NCBI RefSeq assembly: GCF_046298265.1
Contig: NZ_JBKAHK010000010.1
Location: 62,001-126,000, forward strand
DNA: 64,000 nucleotides
Source of the DNA: Gillisia xinjiangensis
Lineage (GTDB): Bacteria; Bacteroidota; Bacteroidia; Flavobacteriales; Flavobacteriaceae
Direction: 5' to 3'
Shown piece by piece: positions 50,018 to 59,174 of the stretch. The position numbers and the translations under genes are program-made. How positions within the stretch are numbered: position 1 is the stretch's first letter; every line of letters starts with the position of its first letter. Below the pieces are notes generated by a model. That model searched no databases, was not told the DNA's origin, and worked only from the letters and a program-made list of their open reading frames with translations.

Positions 50018-52330
50018 TTAATTTCCTTCTAAATTTTTAAACTGCTGGAATTTATCTTCTTTTACCTGTTGTGGCCAGCTGTTGTTTTCTAAGTCAATAT
50101 CGGCGGTTTCCATATTGGGATCTACCACTACTTTAATGATCTCCTTATCTGTAGCAATTGCTTTACTCACCTGGTCGTCATTTTTACGCCAAATTTGTAC
50201 AGGATAGGTTACATTTTGCGTAGTCCCATCTGCATAGGTATATTCCACTATTAGTGGCATTACAAGTCCTCCGGGTTTTGAAAATGTAACTTCATAGAAA
50301 TACTTGGGGACCTTCATTCCTTCGCGTTCTGCGGTTGAAAAATTATCCATTAGATATTCGTTCAATTTTGGTGCGGTTTCCAGAAGATTTTTACCCTTCA
50401 TATCCTCGATAAATTCTTCACTACCTTCCTCCACTACATAAACGGCTTCTACCGAAGATGGATCTGTTACTCCATATCGCTCTAAAAAGGCTGCGCCTTC
50501 TTTGGTAGCTTTATCGGTTACATAATATTTTTTAACATCTTTTACTCCTATATCCACGAAATCTGTACCGTAGAACCAACCTCTCCAAAACCAGTCAAGA
50601 TCAACTCCGGAAGCATCTTCCATCGTCCTGAAAAAGTCCTCGGGGGTAGGATGTTTGAACATCCATCGTTGTGAATATGTTTTAAATGAATAATCGAACA
50701 GCTCATGTCCCATTACAGTTTCTCTCAAAATATTTAATGCAGTAGCCGGTTTTCCATAGGCATTATTTCCCAGCTGATACACATTTTCAGGATTGCTCAT
50801 AATTGGCGAAATAAACTTTTGATCACCTTTCATATAAGGAACTATATTGGCGGGAATTCCCCTCCTTGAAGGATAAACCTCTTTAGGAGCAATTGCCGCA
50901 GGATATTCTTTTCCAAATTCCTGTTCAGCCAAATACTGTAAAAAGGTAGTTAAACCTTCGTCCATCCAACCCCATTGGCGCTCATCACTATTAACGATCA
51001 TTGGGAAAAAGTTATGACCAATCTCGTGGATAATAACGCTTATCATTCCGTATTTCACTCTGTCACTGTAGGTTCCGTCTTCTTCAGGACGACCATAATT
51101 CCAGCAAATCATAGGATATTCCATCCCCTGATTTTTTGCGTGAACAGAGATTGCTTTATGATATGGATATTGGAAGGTGTGATTTGAAAAGGTTTTCAAA
51201 GTGCTTGCAACAGCTCTTGTTGAATATTCTTCCCATAAAGGATTTCCCTCTTTTGGATACATAGAAACAGCCATCACATCTTTTCCCATCACATTTACAT
51301 TCATCATATCCACGATGAACTTTCTGGATGAAGAAAATGCAAAATCACGTACCATTTCAGCTTTTAATTTCCAGGTTTTCTTTTTATCTGAAAATCCTTT
51401 TTCTGCAGCTTCCGCTTCTTCCTGAGTAACGATTATTACAGGGTTTTCAGTTTCTTTTTTTGCCCGCTCATAGCGGTTCATCATCTCTTTTGAATAGACT
51501 TCCTTTCTGTTTACTATTTCTCCTGTTCCATCCAAAATATGATCTGCCGGCACGGTTATGTTCACTTCATAGTTTCCAAAAGGCAATGCGAATTCCCCAT
51601 TTCCGAAGAATTGCATATTTTGCCATCCTTCTACATCATTATAAACCGCCATTCTTGGGAAGAATTGCGCGATTACATACACATCATTTCCGTCTTTTGG
51701 GAAATGCTCATAACCAGACCTGGCTCTATCGGTTACGTGATTATTGATAGTATAGTTCCATTTTATGGTAAAACTATAACTTTCCCCTGCTTTTAGAGGC
51801 TGAGGCAAATCTACACGCATCATTGTATAGTTAATGGTGTAGGGTAAATTTTTTCCGTCTTTGGAAACTTCTTCAATATTGAAACCACCATCAAATGGCT
51901 CCTTCATGAACTGATTTACAAATCCTCCGGGTTGAGCTACCGGAGCAATTCCGCTGCCATCTTTATCCAAAGCCGGAGAATTTTTTGACCTTATGTTTTG
52001 ATCCAGCTGAACCCATAAGTATTCCAGATCATCCGGAGAGTTATTATGGTAGGTAATGGTTTCTACACCGGTTAATTTTTTGTTTTTATCGTCCAGTTCG
52101 ATATCCATTTTATAATCGGCCTGGTTCTGATAATAGGCTTCTCCGGGAGCACCGGAACCTGTACGATATTGATTGGGCGTTGAAAATTCCTGGTACATCT
52201 GCCTGAATTTATTTTCATTAAAATGCCCCATTTCCTTAACTTCTTCTTTAGGCGCTTCGGTTTCCTGAGCAAAAATTCCTGTTGAAAAAATTAGTGAAAT
52301 TGATAAAATCGCAATATTGATTTTTTTCAT
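50018..52330 (-). CDS. M1-family metallopeptidase, secreted
   Basis: A 770-residue exported aminopeptidase-like enzyme. Signal peptide MKKINIAILSISLIFSTGIFAQ. The N-terminal beta domain starts YQNQADYKMDIELDDKNKKLTGVETITYHN. The zinc site is HEIGHNFFP (HExxH near residue 433) with the third ligand Glu in DEGLTTFLQYLAEQEF 18-20 residues on. The usual GAMEN substrate motif is replaced by NQGMEYPM, as in the M1 subgroup common in Bacteroidota. The C-terminal region has beta-sandwich character. DUF6702 is directly upstream. Confidence 0.93.
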   Translation of the reverse strand: MKKINIAILSISLIFSTGIFAQETEAPKEEVKEMGHFNENKFRQMYQEFSTPNQYRTGSGAPGEAYYQNQADYKMDIELDDKNKKLTGVETITYHNNSPDDLEYLWVQLDQNIRSKNSPALDKDGSGIAPVAQPGGFVNQFMKEPFDGGFNIEEVSKDGKNLPYTINYTMMRVDLPQPLKAGESYSFTIKWNYTINNHVTDRARSGYEHFPKDGNDVYVIAQFFPRMAVYNDVEGWQNMQFFGNGEFALPFGNYEVNITVPADHILDGTGEIVNRKEVYSKEMMNRYERAKKETENPVIIVTQEEAEAAEKGFSDKKKTWKLKAEMVRDFAFSSSRKFIVDMMNVNVMGKDVMAVSMYPKEGNPLWEEYSTRAVASTLKTFSNHTFQYPYHKAISVHAKNQGMEYPMICWNYGRPEEDGTYSDRVKYGMISVIIHEIGHNFFPMIVNSDERQWGWMDEGLTTFLQYLAEQEFGKEYPAAIAPKEVYPSRRGIPANIVPYMKGDQKFISPIMSNPENVYQLGNNAYGKPATALNILRETVMGHELFDYSFKTYSQRWMFKHPTPEDFFRTMEDASGVDLDWFWRGWFYGTDFVDIGVKDVKKYYVTDKATKEGAAFLERYGVTDPSSVEAVYVVEEGSEEFIEDMKGKNLLETAPKLNEYLMDNFSTAEREGMKVPKYFYEVTFSKPGGLVMPLIVEYTYADGTTQNVTYPVQIWRKNDDQVSKAIATDKEIIKVVVDPNMETADIDLENNSWPQQVKEDKFQQFKNLEGN

Positions 52331-52386
52331 TCTGTTTTTTGTTATTTTAAGTTGCTAAAATTAAGAATTTATATGATTAAGCCAAT

Positions 52387-52890
52387 TTATTCGTTGAAAA
52401 TTAATTCATCTTCATCCCGTTCTCCCGTCAAAATCAAACTCTTGGTTTTCCCCCTTACTTCAACATGAACCAAATTTTTCTGTTCCGAAAAAAGATCGGT
52501 AAGAACGGCATTTTTGATTTTTACAGATTTTACTGAAGAAACATTTGGAACTTCCAGGTACAATAAGGTCATATCATCTTCATATTCCTTCCCCAAATAA
52601 TTAACCTCGTACGACTTTCCATTTACCTGAACCCGAAATTTCTGACCAAGGTACTTATTAAGATTTGCCACTACGTCGCCTTCATCTCCGGAGGACAGCA
52701 ATTTAATAGATAGATCGTAACGTTCCTGAAGAAGCGCTTCCAGATCGTCGGTAAAAACACGTGAGATTATCTGAAGACTTTGAATCTCCTCATTATATTC
52801 AATTTCTGTTACGCTTACATAAAATTTATGGGTTTTCTTAAAGGAAGATAAACTGAAAATTAATAAAAGGAATAAAATTCTGTATTTCAT
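52387..52890 (-). CDS. DUF6702 family protein
   Basis: A 167-residue exported protein with a short hydrophobic signal (MKYRILFLLLIFSLSSF). The segment HKFYVSVTEIEYNEEIQSLQIISRVFTDDLEALL is the DUF6702 hallmark, followed by YLGQKFRVQVNGKSYEVNYLGKE and EVRGKTKSLILT. Function unknown. It is located directly before the M1 peptidase gene, as in many Flavobacteriia, so a partnership is likely. Confidence 0.85.
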   Translation of the reverse strand: MKYRILFLLLIFSLSSFKKTHKFYVSVTEIEYNEEIQSLQIISRVFTDDLEALLQERYDLSIKLLSSGDEGDVVANLNKYLGQKFRVQVNGKSYEVNYLGKEYEDDMTLLYLEVPNVSSVKSVKIKNAVLTDLFSEQKNLVHVEVRGKTKSLILTGERDEDELIFNE

Positions 52891-53072
52891 AGGTAGCTAT
52901 ATATAGTTTTCCATTGGCCATAATTCAAATGACTTTATCAGTATTCGCATTTTTTTGAAAAGCTCATTAGGAGTCCATTCTTTTTCTGTTCAAGAACTAT
53001 TCCATTCCCCTATATTTCCTGAAGGCAGAGTTGGCTTTTACAAAAAAAATTACCTGGTTTGATAAATGCACT

Positions 53073-53882
53073 TTAATTCCTGCCGCGTATTTGTTGATAT
53101 TTTTTGCTTTGTTCAAAAAGGAAATCCAGTAAACTCAATCTATTTTTTTCTTCCATCATTTGTGCTGTCAAACCATTTTCATCCACATAGAATAAAAAAT
53201 CGTTGATGTGTTCCTCTTTAATCCCAAGACTGGATTTGAAAAAATCATCCTCAAATAATTTTCTCATTTGAGCAGCAATTGTAGTAGTTGGCCTTTTATA
53301 GATTGGGGGCTTTCCCTTTTTCTTAATATTTAATAGTTCCGATATGATATCTGCCATTCCCAATATATTAACTCCAGGCTGCAATACCTGGTTGCTCTCA
53401 AAAGCCATATTTTTTGGAGCCTCCAAAGGATCGTTCACATCCGATTCAAATACCATATGCTTAATGTCACCAAACCTTAAATCAAGAGGCAAATCTTTTA
53501 CTACTTCAATATTATTAAGATCGGTATTTATATTTCCGGTAAGCTGAATATTGCTGATATTAACCTCGGCAAGTTGATTTATATCCTCTTTCAGTTTAAT
53601 GCTCAGATTGCCTTCCTGATTAATTTCAGCAGAAATAATCACCTCTAATTTTTGGTATTGAATAGATGAAAAAAGCAAGGTGTCCCCGGTTTTAACCAGA
53701 AGTTGAAAATTTCCTGAAGCAGAATTTACCGTTCCTGTCTTTTGAGTTTTATTTATTACGTGAACGGAAGCGCTTTCCAATAATGGTGCTTTAATGGTCC
53801 CCTTTAAAAGGGTATTCTCCTGCTGAGAAAAAACAGGAAAAGCCAGCAACAAAATTAAAGTGCAAAGAATTTTTTTAATCAT
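53073..53882 (-). CDS. Secreted carboxypeptidase-regulatory-like protein, paralog B
   Basis: A 269-residue exported protein. Signal MIKKILCTLILLLAFPVFSQ. A CarboxypepD_reg-like beta domain (LLKGTIKAPLLESASVHVINKTQKTGTVNSASGNFQL...LLFSSIQYQKLEVII) is followed by a family-specific region (VNISNIQLTGNINTDLNNI; DLPLDLRFGDI). A C-terminal helix ends LSLLDFLFEQSKKYQQIRGRN. It is paralogous to the next upstream gene, whose end reads LIEFLVEQSKKYKKQRSGN. Function unknown. The pair is 30 bp apart and likely one transcript. Confidence 0.82.
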   Translation of the reverse strand: MIKKILCTLILLLAFPVFSQQENTLLKGTIKAPLLESASVHVINKTQKTGTVNSASGNFQLLVKTGDTLLFSSIQYQKLEVIISAEINQEGNLSIKLKEDINQLAEVNISNIQLTGNINTDLNNIEVVKDLPLDLRFGDIKHMVFESDVNDPLEAPKNMAFESNQVLQPGVNILGMADIISELLNIKKKGKPPIYKRPTTTIAAQMRKLFEDDFFKSSLGIKEEHINDFLFYVDENGLTAQMMEEKNRLSLLDFLFEQSKKYQQIRGRN

Positions 53883-53912
53883 ACTTAATTCTCTGCCTTA
53901 AAGCAGAATAAA

Positions 53913-54725
53913 TTAATTTCCTGAACGTTGTTTTTTGTATTTTTTGCTTTGTTCCACAAGAAATTCAATGAGATCCAGCTCGTTTCCTTTTTGCAACATT
54001 TCTTCTTTTAAGCCACTATCATCTGCAAAATATATAAAATCATTGATATATTCCAGATCAATATTTAAATTTTCCTGAAAAAAAGCATCATTATACATTT
54101 GCCGTATTTCGGTATCTATATCGGCATTGGGACGTTCACTATATGGATCCCTTATTTCGTCCTTCTTGCTGGCAATCAATAATTCTTTAAAAATATTGAC
54201 AAAATTAATTCCATTCACCAGCCTTGTCTGGCTCATGGCCAAAGCGGTATTTTTGGGAGAAGATTGATAGGAAGGACCTGTTTCAGAAGCAAAATAAGTA
54301 TTTTGTACCTGAGAAGCCGTGAAATTTTCAGGTAGTTCAGCCACAGGTAAACGCGCAGCATCTACCGTAACATTTCCGGAAAGATCATACGGGGTTACCA
54401 CCACTTCCGGCAACACATTGATGATCTCGTTCAAATAAATAGTTAAATCTCCCGATTGGATTACTCCTTCATCAATTAAAACAATAAACTCCTGAAATTG
54501 AGCAGTTGAAATTTTAAGGCTATCGTTGAGTTTAACCGCGATGGAAAATTCACCTTCAGGATTTGTAAACGTGAAAACTTCGGTATTCAAATTATAAACA
54601 ATTATCCCTCCTGATTCATCCCCCCCGGGAACCTGAATAGTGCCCGTAACAGAAATACGTTCCTGGGCTTGAACTTGAGTTAAAAACCCTAGCATAATTG
54701 CAATTAAAATTAGAAACTTTTTCAT
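53913..54725 (-). CDS. Secreted carboxypeptidase-regulatory-like protein, paralog A
   Basis: A 270-residue exported protein with signal MKKFLILIAIMLGFLTQVQAQ. It has the same plan as its neighbour: a CarboxypepD_reg-like domain (ISVTGTIQVPGGDESGGIIVYNLNTEVFTFTNPEGEFSI...LKISTAQFQEFIVLI), the middle motif VVVTPYDLSGNVTVDAARLPVAELPENF, and the C-terminal EFLVEQSKKYKKQ. I start it at MKKFLIL, where the signal peptide begins and which a -7 box supports; a frame 24 codons longer is unlikely. Function unknown. Confidence 0.82.
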   Translation of the reverse strand: MKKFLILIAIMLGFLTQVQAQERISVTGTIQVPGGDESGGIIVYNLNTEVFTFTNPEGEFSIAVKLNDSLKISTAQFQEFIVLIDEGVIQSGDLTIYLNEIINVLPEVVVTPYDLSGNVTVDAARLPVAELPENFTASQVQNTYFASETGPSYQSSPKNTALAMSQTRLVNGINFVNIFKELLIASKKDEIRDPYSERPNADIDTEIRQMYNDAFFQENLNIDLEYINDFIYFADDSGLKEEMLQKGNELDLIEFLVEQSKKYKKQRSGN

Positions 54726-54730
54726 TGTTA

Positions 54731-54738
54731 CAAAACTA
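54731..54738 (-). promoter_or_regulatory. -7 promoter box of the paralog A/B pair, nearly leaderless
   Basis: Minus strand TAGTTTTG, an exact TAnnTTTG match ending 5 nt before the ATG at 54725. Confidence 0.45.
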
Positions 54739-54871
54739 CTAATGAGAATGAAATTCTTGCTTAAGCATATATAAAACCTTAAAGTAACCAAAAACATTTC
54801 TTATAATTTCAATAAGCTGCGTCTAAAATTTTGTTAAACCAACACATTACTTAAATTTACGAAAAAATTAA

Positions 54872-55579
54872 ATGAAAAAAATTCTTTTAGCTAGCACTTC
54901 TACTTTATTTGGACAAGAATTTTTAGAATACCTCTTCCCGGAAATAATTGAATTATTTAAGAATTCCGGGGAAATTCTTTTCATACCCTATGCCCGTCCA
55001 GGTGGGATTTCTCATGAGGAATATACAGGAAAAATAAAAGATGCGTTTAAAAACATGCCTTTTAAAGTACGGGGGATTCATGAATATCAGGATCCTAAAA
55101 AAGCAATTCTGGAGGCAAAAGGGATTTTTACCGGAGGAGGAAACACATTTTTGCTTGTTGATAAACTCTACAGGACCGGAATTATGGAATTATTAAAAAA
55201 TTGCATACAGGACGGGATCCCTTATTTAGGAACCAGCGCGGGTACAAATATTGGCGGACTCACGATGCAAACCACCAATGATATGCCAATAGTTTATCCT
55301 CCTGCTTTTAAAACGCTGGGAATAGTTTCCTTCAATATCAATCCTCATTACCTGGATCCGGATGATAACTCCACCCATAAAGGGGAAACCCGTGAAACCC
55401 GGATCAAAGAATTCCACTCGATAAATTCTCAGCCCGTTGTGGGTTTAAGGGAAGGAAGCTGGCTGGCAGTTTCAGGTGATAATATAACTTTAAAAGGAAG
55501 CCAGAGCGCAAGGATTTTCAGGGCAAATCAGGCTCCTGTTGAAATACCGACCGGAAGTTCCCTAAACGATTTAAATTAA
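54872..55579 (+). CDS. pepE: Dipeptidase E (peptidase S51)
   Basis: Cytoplasmic serine peptidase specific for dipeptides with N-terminal aspartate. The 235-residue product has KGIFTGGGNTFLLVDKLY and the nucleophile in YLGTSAGTNIGG (Ser in GxSAG). NPHYLDPDDNSTHKGETRETRI contains the catalytic His. GLREGSWLAVSGDNI closes the domain. glsA follows after 4 bp, suggesting a joint role in recycling acidic and amide amino acids. Confidence 0.93.
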   Translation: MKKILLASTSTLFGQEFLEYLFPEIIELFKNSGEILFIPYARPGGISHEEYTGKIKDAFKNMPFKVRGIHEYQDPKKAILEAKGIFTGGGNTFLLVDKLYRTGIMELLKNCIQDGIPYLGTSAGTNIGGLTMQTTNDMPIVYPPAFKTLGIVSFNINPHYLDPDDNSTHKGETRETRIKEFHSINSQPVVGLREGSWLAVSGDNITLKGSQSARIFRANQAPVEIPTGSSLNDLN

Positions 55580-55583
55580 AAAA

Positions 55584-56498
55584 ATGGAATATCAAAAAAT
55601 ACTGGATCAAATTCAGGAAGAACTCAACTACAGGGATGTATTTGGAAAGGTGGCTTCCTATATTCCAGAACTGGCCAAAGTCGATCCCAAAAAATTCGGG
55701 ATGTATCTTTATTCTACCGACGCACAAAATTCCTCCTTTGGTGATAGTTCTGAAAAATTTTCCATTCAAAGTATTTCCAAGGTTTTTACACTTACTATGG
55801 CGATGCAAATCCTGGGGGAGGATCTATGGGATCGGGTTGATGTAGAACCTTCGGGAGATCCCTTTAATTCACTTACCCAGCTTGAGCATGAAAAAGGGAT
55901 TCCCAGAAACCCCTTCATAAATTCCGGTGCCCTTGTGATATGTGATATTTTGGTTTCTAATCTGAAAGATCCAAAAGCCGAATTGCTGGAATTCGTCCGA
56001 AAAATTACCGGTAATCCTGAAATTGATTATGATTATACAGTAGCTGCTTCTGAAAAATCCACCGGATACAGGAACTATGCCCTGGTGAATTATATGAAGG
56101 CTCTTGGAAATATAAAAAATGATGTTGAGCCTATTGTAGATTTCTATTTTCATCAATGCTCTTTAGCGATGTCGTGTGAAGAGCTTGCTAAAGCTTTTAT
56201 GCTCTATGCAAACCGGGGGAAACTTTTGGAAACCGGGGAGCGGATAATTTCAAAAACCAAAAATAAACGTATCAATGCCCTGATGCAAACATGTGGATTT
56301 TACGATGAAGCCGGGGAATTTAGCTTTGAGGTAGGTTTGCCTGGAAAAAGTGGCGTTGGAGGCGGAATTGTTGCGATTCATCCTGGTCAGTATTCGGTAG
56401 CAGTTTGGAGCCCCCTTTTAAATCCAAAAGGAAACTCTGAACTTGGCATGGCCGCCCTGGAACGATTTACAACCCTAACAGGTTACTCTATTTTTTAA
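55584..56498 (+). CDS. glsA: Glutaminase
   Basis: Hydrolyses glutamine to glutamate and ammonia. The 304-residue beta-lactamase-fold enzyme has the SxxK motif in FSIQSISKVFTLTMAM, then PRNPFINSGALVICD and YRNYALVNYMKALGN. SGVGGGIVAIHPGQYSVAVWSP lies near the C-terminus. Length matches family glutaminases (about 305). It is in one operon with pepE. Confidence 0.95.
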   Translation: MEYQKILDQIQEELNYRDVFGKVASYIPELAKVDPKKFGMYLYSTDAQNSSFGDSSEKFSIQSISKVFTLTMAMQILGEDLWDRVDVEPSGDPFNSLTQLEHEKGIPRNPFINSGALVICDILVSNLKDPKAELLEFVRKITGNPEIDYDYTVAASEKSTGYRNYALVNYMKALGNIKNDVEPIVDFYFHQCSLAMSCEELAKAFMLYANRGKLLETGERIISKTKNKRINALMQTCGFYDEAGEFSFEVGLPGKSGVGGGIVAIHPGQYSVAVWSPLLNPKGNSELGMAALERFTTLTGYSIF

Positions 56499-56735
56499 AA
56501 AGTATTGAGATGTGAGTATTGAGATATGAGAGGTAACACAGACCATTCTTGATTTTTTAATTCTAAGCTCGTACTAAATCATCTTTTCTCTTTCTTCTTT
56601 TTTCCATTTGTACTTATTTCCTGGTTCCTGCAGTTACGCCAAAAGCAGAACGATCTTGATCGCTTTTACCGGGCCTTACTGAAAAATAGTACACCTAAAT
56701 AAGTTAAACAAAAAAAGTAATTCCTTAAATAAGGG
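56499..56735. other. Intergenic region with a 19 bp repeat copy
   Basis: AGTATTGAGATGTGAG at 56501 onward, followed by TATTGAGATATGAGAGG, is a degenerate short-period repeat. Its part 56506-56524 exactly matches the minus strand at 47444-47462. No gene is visible. Confidence 0.5.
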
Positions 56736-56743
56736 TATATTTG
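56736..56743 (+). promoter_or_regulatory. -7 promoter box of lemA
   Basis: TATATTTG, an exact TAnnTTTG match, 25 nt before the lemA ATG. Confidence 0.6.
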
Positions 56744-56768
56744 GAATTAACACATAAAAACTAAAATT

Positions 56769-57329
56769 ATGGCATTGTATATCGTATTAGGGATCATTTT
56801 GGTGCTCGTCATTTGGGGTGTATCTATTTATAACAGCCTGGTAAGTTTGAAGCATAACAGGGAAAACGCTTTTGCAGATATTGATGTGCAGTTAAAGCAA
56901 CGTCATGACCTGGTACCACAACTTCTTGGAGCAGTTAAAGGCTATATGGAACACGAACGCGGAACACTTGAAGCGGTAACCAATGCAAGACAAAGAGCAA
57001 TTTCGGCCACAGGGATCAATGAAAAAATCGCTGCAGAAAAGGATCTTGGAGCTGCATTGCAGGGATTGAATATTCAGGTGGAAGCATATCCCGATCTAAA
57101 AGCCAGCACTAATTTCATGCATCTTCAACAGGAAATTTCCGACATTGAAAATAAACTGGCAGCCGTAAGACGTTACTTCAACTCGGCTACCAAAGAGTTG
57201 AATATTGCCATTCAAAAATTCCCGAATTCTATCTTCGCAGGGATGTTTGGCTTCACAACCCAACCTATGTTTGATCTTGGTGAGGCGGGAAGAGCACAAA
57301 TGGATGTTGCTCCAGAGATAAAATTTTAG
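56769..57329 (+). CDS. lemA: LemA family protein
   Basis: A 186-residue membrane protein with one N-terminal helix (LYIVLGIILVLVIWGVSIYNSLV) and the LemA helical domain outside: NRENAFADIDVQLKQRHDLVPQLLGAVKGYMEHERGTLEAV, then RRYFNSATKELNIAIQKFPNSIFAGMFGF. The function is not settled. It is immediately followed by an M48 peptidase gene with 3 bp between stop and start, the common lemA-htpX arrangement. Confidence 0.93.
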   Translation: MALYIVLGIILVLVIWGVSIYNSLVSLKHNRENAFADIDVQLKQRHDLVPQLLGAVKGYMEHERGTLEAVTNARQRAISATGINEKIAAEKDLGAALQGLNIQVEAYPDLKASTNFMHLQQEISDIENKLAAVRRYFNSATKELNIAIQKFPNSIFAGMFGFTTQPMFDLGEAGRAQMDVAPEIKF

Positions 57330-57332
57330 GCA

Positions 57333-58286
57333 GTGGCTTTTGTAGGGATCCAAACCCAAATCAAGAGGAATAACAGGAAATCTATCCTTCTCTTGATCGC
57401 ATTTCCTTTACTAATTCTCGCTGCTGTTTTTGCAGTGGTATATTTTACCACTTTTAATCAGGACGGAACTCCCAACCCCGATTTAGCCGTGGATGCATTT
57501 TTACAGGCGATTCCTTTTGTAAGCGCGGTGGTGGTGGTATGGTTTCTTATCGCTTATTTTGCTCACGGAAAGATGATCTCTATGGCCACCGGCTCCAAAC
57601 CACTGGAACGTAAGGAGAATATGCGGGTGTACAATCTGGTGGAAAACCTTTGTATGAGTGTGGGGATGAAAATGCCGAAAGTGCGTATTATAGAAAGCGA
57701 TGCCCTGAATGCCTTTGCCAGCGGACTCAAAGAAAAAGATTTTACAGTCACCTTAACCCGCGGGATCATCGAAGAGCTGGAAGACGATGAGTTGGAAGGA
57801 GTAATCGCGCATGAATTGATGCACATTAGAAATAAAGATGTACGGCTGCTGGTTGTAACCGTTGTGTTTGTGGGGATCTTTGCTTTTGTGGTACAAATTG
57901 CTTTCCGAAGCTTTTTGTATGGAAATATAGGAGGAAGCCGCAGGAGAAGTAAAGATGGAGGCGGGCAATTAATGATTATCATTCTCATCGTTTCTTTTAT
58001 CGCTTATATGATCTCCATGGTTTTTAAATTCGCCTTAAGCCGAAAAAGGGAATATATGGCAGACAGTGGTGCTGCTGAAATGACGCGTAAACCCTGGGCG
58101 CTCGCTGCTGCTTTAAAAAAGATTTCTGTAAATCACCATGTAAAGGTGAAGAGTGAAGAAGTGCAGCAAATGTTTATTGAAAACACCCCGAAGGATACTT
58201 CAGCAGGTTTGTTCGGAGGCCTGGGAGGATTGTTTTCAACCCACCCGCCTATCGAAAAAAGGATAAAGTTTCTGGAGCAGTTTTAG
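57333..58286 (+). CDS. M48-family membrane zinc metalloprotease (HtpX-like), GTG start
   Basis: A 317-residue integral membrane protease for envelope quality control. Two N-terminal helices (about 20-42 and 56-73) precede the zinc site HELMH (residues about 161-165) in GVIAHELMHIRNKDVRLL. A second helix pair follows, then KREYMADSGAAEMTRKPWALAAAL with the third zinc ligand Glu, and FSTHPPIEKRIKFLEQF. The only fitting start is GTG at 57333, 3 bp behind lemA, so translation is probably coupled. Confidence 0.9.
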   Translation: MAFVGIQTQIKRNNRKSILLLIAFPLLILAAVFAVVYFTTFNQDGTPNPDLAVDAFLQAIPFVSAVVVVWFLIAYFAHGKMISMATGSKPLERKENMRVYNLVENLCMSVGMKMPKVRIIESDALNAFASGLKEKDFTVTLTRGIIEELEDDELEGVIAHELMHIRNKDVRLLVVTVVFVGIFAFVVQIAFRSFLYGNIGGSRRRSKDGGGQLMIIILIVSFIAYMISMVFKFALSRKREYMADSGAAEMTRKPWALAAALKKISVNHHVKVKSEEVQQMFIENTPKDTSAGLFGGLGGLFSTHPPIEKRIKFLEQF

Positions 58287-58508
58287 AGAGGAGTGAATCG
58301 TGTGGTGTAAGGAATGAATTTTAGTCTTAACCTGGTTTGAATAATTATGCCTTCTCCATTGTTGATCGGTTTTAAACATTAATTTTCAATGCTACTTGTT
58401 TTTTTTTATCTCCCGCTGATCTAAACTGCTCAGTCTCATTTCTAAACACGATTCAAAATTTATGAGCAGCTTAGCGGGAAAATTTTCAATAAATACCCTC
58501 TGAAAACC

Positions 58509-58553
58509 TTTTAAAAACACAAAATCCACCTTAAAAAGAGGTGGGTTTTGTGT
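58509..58553 (-). terminator. Terminator of the CBM48 gene
   Basis: Minus strand CACAAAA(C)CCACCT pairs with AGGTGG(A)TTTTGTG, followed by TTTTT, about 43 nt after the stop codon at 58596. The M48 gene on the other strand could also use the stem. Confidence 0.75.
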
Positions 58554-58595
58554 GCTGTCTTTACAGTAGTTCCGTTTAAGCTTCTTTAAAAATTT

Positions 58596-58892
58596 CTATA
58601 GTTCCAGGACCGCATTTTCTGCTCCTGCATAATCGTTCCATCGATAAGCATCTGCTTCAGGATCGTTGGAATGATTGCCATCTATAAGGTATTTAAATTC
58701 AAATGAATTCTCCTTTGGCAAATCCAGGGTTCCTTTAAAGGTTCCTGTTTTTAATTTTTTCAGTTCGTTTTTAGAGGGATCCCAATTGTTGAAATCACCA
58801 ATTACGCTAACTTTTTCAGCATCTTTCGCGGGTACGGTAAAGGTCACTTTACACACCGGCTTTGTCTTTAAATATTGTTTTGAAATTCCCAT
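58596..58892 (-). CDS. Isoamylase early-set (CBM48) domain protein
   Basis: A 98-residue single-domain protein. The CBM48/AMPK-like glycogen-binding pattern is clear: CKVTFTVPAKDAEKVSVIGDFNNWDPSKNELKKLKTGTFKGTLDLP, then FEFKYLIDGNHSNDPEADAYRWNDY. No catalytic domain is attached, so it probably binds an alpha-glucan or a protein. Such stand-alone proteins occur in many Bacteroidota. It has its own terminator. Confidence 0.92.
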   Translation of the reverse strand: MGISKQYLKTKPVCKVTFTVPAKDAEKVSVIGDFNNWDPSKNELKKLKTGTFKGTLDLPKENSFEFKYLIDGNHSNDPEADAYRWNDYAGAENAVLEL

Positions 58893-59174
58893 AATTTTTA
58901 ATTTGAATTAGAGCGCTAATAAATACATTAAAATCCTGATTTACAAGGCATAATATCATATTATAATTTTTTTTTGAATTGAAATCGTTATAGTTCAAAA
59001 CTTTTTTGAGACCGGAGAAATTCAGAAGAAACCAGCCACGAAAAATTTTCCGGATCTGCTCATTCTGAAGAAGATAAAAAAAGATCTCCATCAAAAAATT
59101 TAAGTTATGTTTTACAACATTATGGATTATTTTTAAACCTCCGGTAAGCATTGCCGTTTTTGCTTCATTCCTTT
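58893..59174. other. AT-rich intergenic region upstream of the CBM48 gene
   Basis: No convincing gene. A minus-strand open frame of 100 codons here overlaps the CBM48 start, has no family match and is judged chance. Confidence 0.4.

Noticed and set aside
58849..59151. 100-codon minus-strand frame upstream of and overlapping the CBM48 gene
   Set aside because: No family features, AT-driven composition, and it overlaps the well-supported CBM48 start in another frame.
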